From the NCBI GenBank assembly GCA_017439305.1, contig JAFSJK010000010.1, positions 62,001 to 126,000 on the forward strand: DNA of 64,000 nucleotides, given 5' to 3'. Both the position numbers and the translations under genes were made by a program. The first letter of the stretch is position 1. Each line of letters begins with the position of its first letter. Shown in pieces: positions 60,979-64,000 of the stretch. The DNA is from Bacteroidales bacterium. GTDB taxonomy: Bacteria > Bacteroidota > Bacteroidia > Bacteroidales > UBA932. The notes beneath the pieces are model-generated. The model was not told where the DNA came from. It saw nothing but the letters and a program-made list of their open reading frames with translations, and searched no databases.

Positions 60979-62142
60979 ATGCGCTGGGACAAGGATTACC
61001 TGGGACGGACCTTCCGGTACTACGCCAATATCTACGACCATATCGATACCGACGGCGCTGCCCGGAGGATCAAGAACGGAATCTGGTTCCGGGGGCCGAA
61101 TGTCTGGATTCTCGCCTTCTCTATCATCATCGCTTCCGTGGGACTCAATGTGAACTCCACGGCGGTCATCATCGGCGCTATGCTCATCTCCCCCCTGATG
61201 GGGCCGATCATCGGTCTGGGACTGGCCCTGGGAACCAATGACCTGGACTTGCTCAAGCTCTCTTTCAAGAACCTGCTGGTGATGGTCCTCATCTCCCTGG
61301 TGGCATCGACGCTCTTTTTCCTGATTTCCCCGCTGGACCTGATCAATCCTACGGAGCTGGAGGCCCGGACCAGTCCGACCATCTATGATGTGCTCATCGC
61401 CCTTTTCGGCGGTCTGGCAGGTATCCTGGAGAACAGCCGGAGGGAGCAGGGAACCGCCATTGCCGGCGTTGCCATCGCCACCGCTTTGATGCCGCCTTTG
61501 TGCACGGCCGGCTACGGCCTTTCCTGCCTGCGGTTCCACTATTTCTTCGGAGCGATGTACCTGTTCATCATCAATACGGTGTTCATTACGTTGGCAACCT
61601 ATGTGATGGTCAAGTACTTGCGTTTTAAGACGGTGACGGGTTTGGAACCTGCGACCGCCACCAAGCGGCGTCATATGATCACCACAATCATCGTCATTGT
61701 GGCCATTCCCAGTCTGTTCTCCGCCATTGCGATGGTCCGGGACACCAATTTCGAGCGGAATGTCGAGGCGTTCGTCCGGGAGAACCGGCTTGTCTCCCGT
61801 TCCTATATCTCCGATTACCGGATTTACAAGGACCACGGGCGCAAGGTGGAAATCTTCCTGACCGGGGAGCCGATGACCTATGAGACGCAGATGGACCTCT
61901 ATGCCTCTGCCGAATCCCACCGGATTGCGGCTGACCAACTGGTCATCAAGGAGCACACCCTGGGAATGACCGGGGAAGAGATGAACGAAATGGTCCGGGA
62001 AATCTATGACCGGACAGACCGGATCCTCTCAGAGAAAGAGAATCAGTTGAATGAGCTTCAGACAAAGGTGGATTCCCTGACCCGGCGGGTTGAATCCCTC
62101 GTCATGAATCCCAACATTACGATCGCGCCGCCTGCGGATTAA
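60979..62142 (+). CDS. DUF389 family membrane protein
   Basis: 387 residues. The DUF389/TIGR00341 core has about six membrane segments: IIIASVGLNVNSTAVIIGAMLISPLMGPIIGLGLALGTND, NLLVMVLISLVASTLFFLISP and AIAGVAIATALMPPLCTAGYGLS. A C-terminal soluble part (about 260-387) ends in a coiled coil (EKENQLNELQTKVDSLTRRVESL). Biochemical role of the family is unknown. A weak -7 (TATCTTGG, 60949-60956) precedes it. Stop overlaps the next convergent gene by 4 nt (TTAA). Confidence 0.88.
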   Translation: MRWDKDYLGRTFRYYANIYDHIDTDGAARRIKNGIWFRGPNVWILAFSIIIASVGLNVNSTAVIIGAMLISPLMGPIIGLGLALGTNDLDLLKLSFKNLLVMVLISLVASTLFFLISPLDLINPTELEARTSPTIYDVLIALFGGLAGILENSRREQGTAIAGVAIATALMPPLCTAGYGLSCLRFHYFFGAMYLFIINTVFITLATYVMVKYLRFKTVTGLEPATATKRRHMITTIIVIVAIPSLFSAIAMVRDTNFERNVEAFVRENRLVSRSYISDYRIYKDHGRKVEIFLTGEPMTYETQMDLYASAESHRIAADQLVIKEHTLGMTGEEMNEMVREIYDRTDRILSEKENQLNELQTKVDSLTRRVESLVMNPNITIAPPAD

Positions 62143-63800
62143 TAGGTCTGTTTGGGAATGTCCAGGCGTGCCTCCACGACATTCATCACGTAGTCACCGC
62201 ACTTCTCGCATTCATTCACGATATCCATGTAGATCGTGCCGCTGGAGAAGCCGTAGACGTGATTGTCCACGTTCATGGAGTTCTGCTCGCGGAGCAGCAG
62301 CCGGGTGTTGTCGAGTTCTGCCTCGATGTAGTTGGAGGCACCGGCGCTTTCCTTCCGGTCCTTCAGGATGGCGTTCATCCGTTCCAGCGCCTGGTCGATG
62401 AGCGTGAACATGCTGCGGACGCCGTTGTTTTGCTCTTCCGTGAAGGGCACGTTCTTCCGTTTCATCGCCCGGGCCAGGTTGTAACAGCTGTCGCCGATGG
62501 ATTCCAGTTCACTGATTTCACGGAGCATCTGGCGGATCTTGCCTTTGGTGTCATCGGACAGATGGGCGTCGCTCACCTTGCCCAGATACAGGCCGATCTC
62601 GTTCTCCATGTTGTCGGAGATGCCTTCGTATTTCTCGATCCGCTGGAAGATGTCCTCCTGGCCATCCTTGGCATCGAACAGTTCCTTGACCATGCCGAAC
62701 ATGCGCTGCATCCGCTCTCCGAAAACCTCGATTTCTTTCTGAGCCTGGAGCACGGAGATTTCCGGGGTCTTCATGATACCGCTCTGGATGTACTGCAGGC
62801 GCGATTCCTCGTCCACGTTCTCCTTGTGCGGGATGAGCTTGCAGACGAATTTCTCAATCTGCGGAATGAACCAGATGAGTACCAGCGTGTTGGTCACGTT
62901 GAACATCGTATGGAAAGCGGCGAGCACGAACGAGATACGGGCCGGATCCAGCGGGCCTTCGGGATCCACGCTCACCAGCCGGCAGGCCAGCCGGACGAAC
63001 GGGAAGAAGACACAGAGCACCCAGCAAACGCCGAAGAGGTTGAAGACAAGGTGCGCCAGGGCAGCCCTCCGTGCCTGGGTATTACCGTTCATGGCTGCCA
63101 GGTTCGCGGTGACGGTCGTTCCGATGTTCTCGCCCATCACCAGCGCGATGCCCTGGAAAATGGTCAGGACGCCGCTCGAACAGAGGACCATCGTGATGGC
63201 CATCAAGGCGGCTGAGGATTGGGCGATGGCTGTCAGGATGGCGCCGATCAGGAGGAACAGCAGGATGGTCAGATAGCTTCCGGAGTCAAAGCCGGCGAAG
63301 AAATTCACCACGCCCTCGTTATGGGCGAGGTCCATTTCCCGTCCGGTCAGGTTCAGGGTTCCCAGGGCGAAGAACATGAAGGAGAGACCGAAGAGGAAAT
63401 CGCCCAGGTAGCGGTGTTTCTTGATATTGATGAGGATGATGGCCGCCAGGAAGGTGGGCCACACCAGCATCGTGATGTTGAAGGAGAAACCCGCGGACAT
63501 GATCCAGGCCGACAGGGTGGTGCCGATGTTGGCGCCCATGATGACGGAAATGGCCTGGGCGAGGGTCAGGAGGCCGGCGTTGACGAAGGATACCGTCATC
63601 ACGGTCGTCGCAGCCGAGGACTGGACGGATACGGCCACGGTCATGCCGGTGAGGACACCTGTAACCCGGTTGGTCGTCATGGCGCCGAGGATGTGACGGA
63701 GCTGGGGCCCCGCCATCTTCTGGAGGGCCTCGCTCATCACTTTCATACCGTACATCAGGAGGGCGATGCACCCGAGAAGCTTGAAAATCGTTGCTATCAT
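62139..63800 (-). CDS. Na+/phosphate cotransporter family protein (NptA-like with PhoU domain)
   Basis: 553 residues. Two inverted NaPi repeats with QSSAATTVMTVSFVNAGLL plus GANIGTTLSAW, and QSSAALMAITMVLCSSG plus GENIGTTVTANLA. The C-terminal third (about 350-545) is a PhoU-like helical domain (RMQRMFGMVKELFD, RQMLREISELESIGDSCYNLARAM). Expected to take up phosphate with sodium at the inner membrane. It lies 14 nt downstream of the nucleoside kinase gene. Confidence 0.92.
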   Translation of the reverse strand: MIATIFKLLGCIALLMYGMKVMSEALQKMAGPQLRHILGAMTTNRVTGVLTGMTVAVSVQSSAATTVMTVSFVNAGLLTLAQAISVIMGANIGTTLSAWIMSAGFSFNITMLVWPTFLAAIILINIKKHRYLGDFLFGLSFMFFALGTLNLTGREMDLAHNEGVVNFFAGFDSGSYLTILLFLLIGAILTAIAQSSAALMAITMVLCSSGVLTIFQGIALVMGENIGTTVTANLAAMNGNTQARRAALAHLVFNLFGVCWVLCVFFPFVRLACRLVSVDPEGPLDPARISFVLAAFHTMFNVTNTLVLIWFIPQIEKFVCKLIPHKENVDEESRLQYIQSGIMKTPEISVLQAQKEIEVFGERMQRMFGMVKELFDAKDGQEDIFQRIEKYEGISDNMENEIGLYLGKVSDAHLSDDTKGKIRQMLREISELESIGDSCYNLARAMKRKNVPFTEEQNNGVRSMFTLIDQALERMNAILKDRKESAGASNYIEAELDNTRLLLREQNSMNVDNHVYGFSSGTIYMDIVNECEKCGDYVMNVVEARLDIPKQTY

Positions 63801-63814
63801 AAATCGAATCTACA

Positions 63815-64000
63815 TTACTTGAAACTGGACCCGCCGACGAATTCCCGCAGCAGGGAGGTGGCCGGAATCTCCTTGTCGGGAACCGGGGTGAAATAGTGGA
63901 TGAACTTGAGCAGGCGGTGTGCCTCGGAGAACTCGGGACAGTTCTGGGGCACGCTCCGGAGGATGGGCTCGGCGTGGTTCTTGAGCACGGCGAATTCGAT
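63815..64000 (-). CDS. Nucleoside (uridine-type) kinase, C-terminal end (partial)
   Basis: Only the last 61 codons are in the window: starts IEFAVLKNHAEPILRSVP, ends IPATSLLREFVGGSSFK. This tail matches the end of the large Bacteroidota nucleoside kinases that join a TGS-like N-terminus to a P-loop uridine kinase/phosphoribulokinase domain (typical tail: HYF.P......P.TSILREFIGGSSF). The catalytic part is outside the window. Confidence 0.7.
   Translation of the reverse strand: MEFAVLKNHAEPILRSVPQNCPEFSEAHRLLKFIHYFTPVPDKEIPATSLLREFVGGSSFK

Overview
The window looks like a chromosomal segment of a high-GC member of the order Bacteroidales (phylum Bacteroidota). The evidence is the repeated Bacteroidota-type promoter (TTTG, about 20 nt, TAnnTTTG), a serine palmitoyltransferase, BACON, Big_2, GLUG, fimbrillin-like, Omp28 and BspA-type surface lipoproteins, DUF6108/DUF3853-like proteins, an ssrA tag ending NNNYALAA, and a roughly 1,100-residue SecA. 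Genus cannot be settled from the sequence; a Rikenellaceae- or Cryptobacteroides-like gut lineage is a guess.

Layout. 1-2896: end of an ABC-2 permease, then a 5'-nucleotidase split into two genes in reversed domain order. 2891-4974 (-): sphingolipid spt and yicC. 5057-13042: glnS followed by a polysaccharide cluster (flippase, GT2/pyruvyltransferase fusion, F420-dehydrogenase-beta-like protein, two GT2 enzymes); the last GT2 carries an in-frame palindromic insertion. 13039-14340 (-): FucP-type sugar transporter. 14488-18833: secA, bactofilin, free-methionine sulfoxide reductase. 18834-22651: an accessory island with a truncated AlbA/RecG-like remnant, a DUF3853-like protein, a structured repeat region and a barrel/lipoprotein pair. 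It abuts the 3' end of ssrA, which lies 5 nt after tRNA-Val(UAC).

23188-25424 (-): an ECF sigma, putative anti-sigma, DUF6108-like and outer-membrane operon. It is divergent from a 47-residue acidic peptide gene and a BspA/LRR lipoprotein (25568-28745). 28795-32526: zinc-ribbon protein, ssb, an OmpA-like/TPR lipoprotein and an NlpC/P60 lipoprotein. 32601-39501: nucleoside transporter, tgt-lptG-dut-murF operon, PAP2 phosphatase and obgE.

39612-57094 is the most distinctive part. A three-gene operon encodes about 1,050-1,180-residue surface lipoproteins made from Big_2, BACON, fimbrillin-like, GLUG, LRR, Omp28 and M64-peptidase modules. It is followed by a GH2-GH43 fusion. Opposite it lie a DUF285-type repeat lipoprotein, a fimbrillin-like lipoprotein and a second small acidic peptide. 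57337-64000: MscS channel, mutY, DUF389 membrane protein, Na/Pi cotransporter and the C-terminus of a nucleoside kinase.

How it fits together: most of the window is housekeeping, with envelope biogenesis prominent (SecA, LptG, MurF, bactofilin, NlpC, spt, polysaccharide cluster). The accessory content is the surface-lipoprotein systems. Two of these begin with a small acidic peptide gene immediately upstream of a fimbrillin-like lipoprotein, and one of those two faces an ECF sigma operon. Convergent genes are packed tightly: five pairs overlap at their stop codons and a sixth is 3 nt apart.
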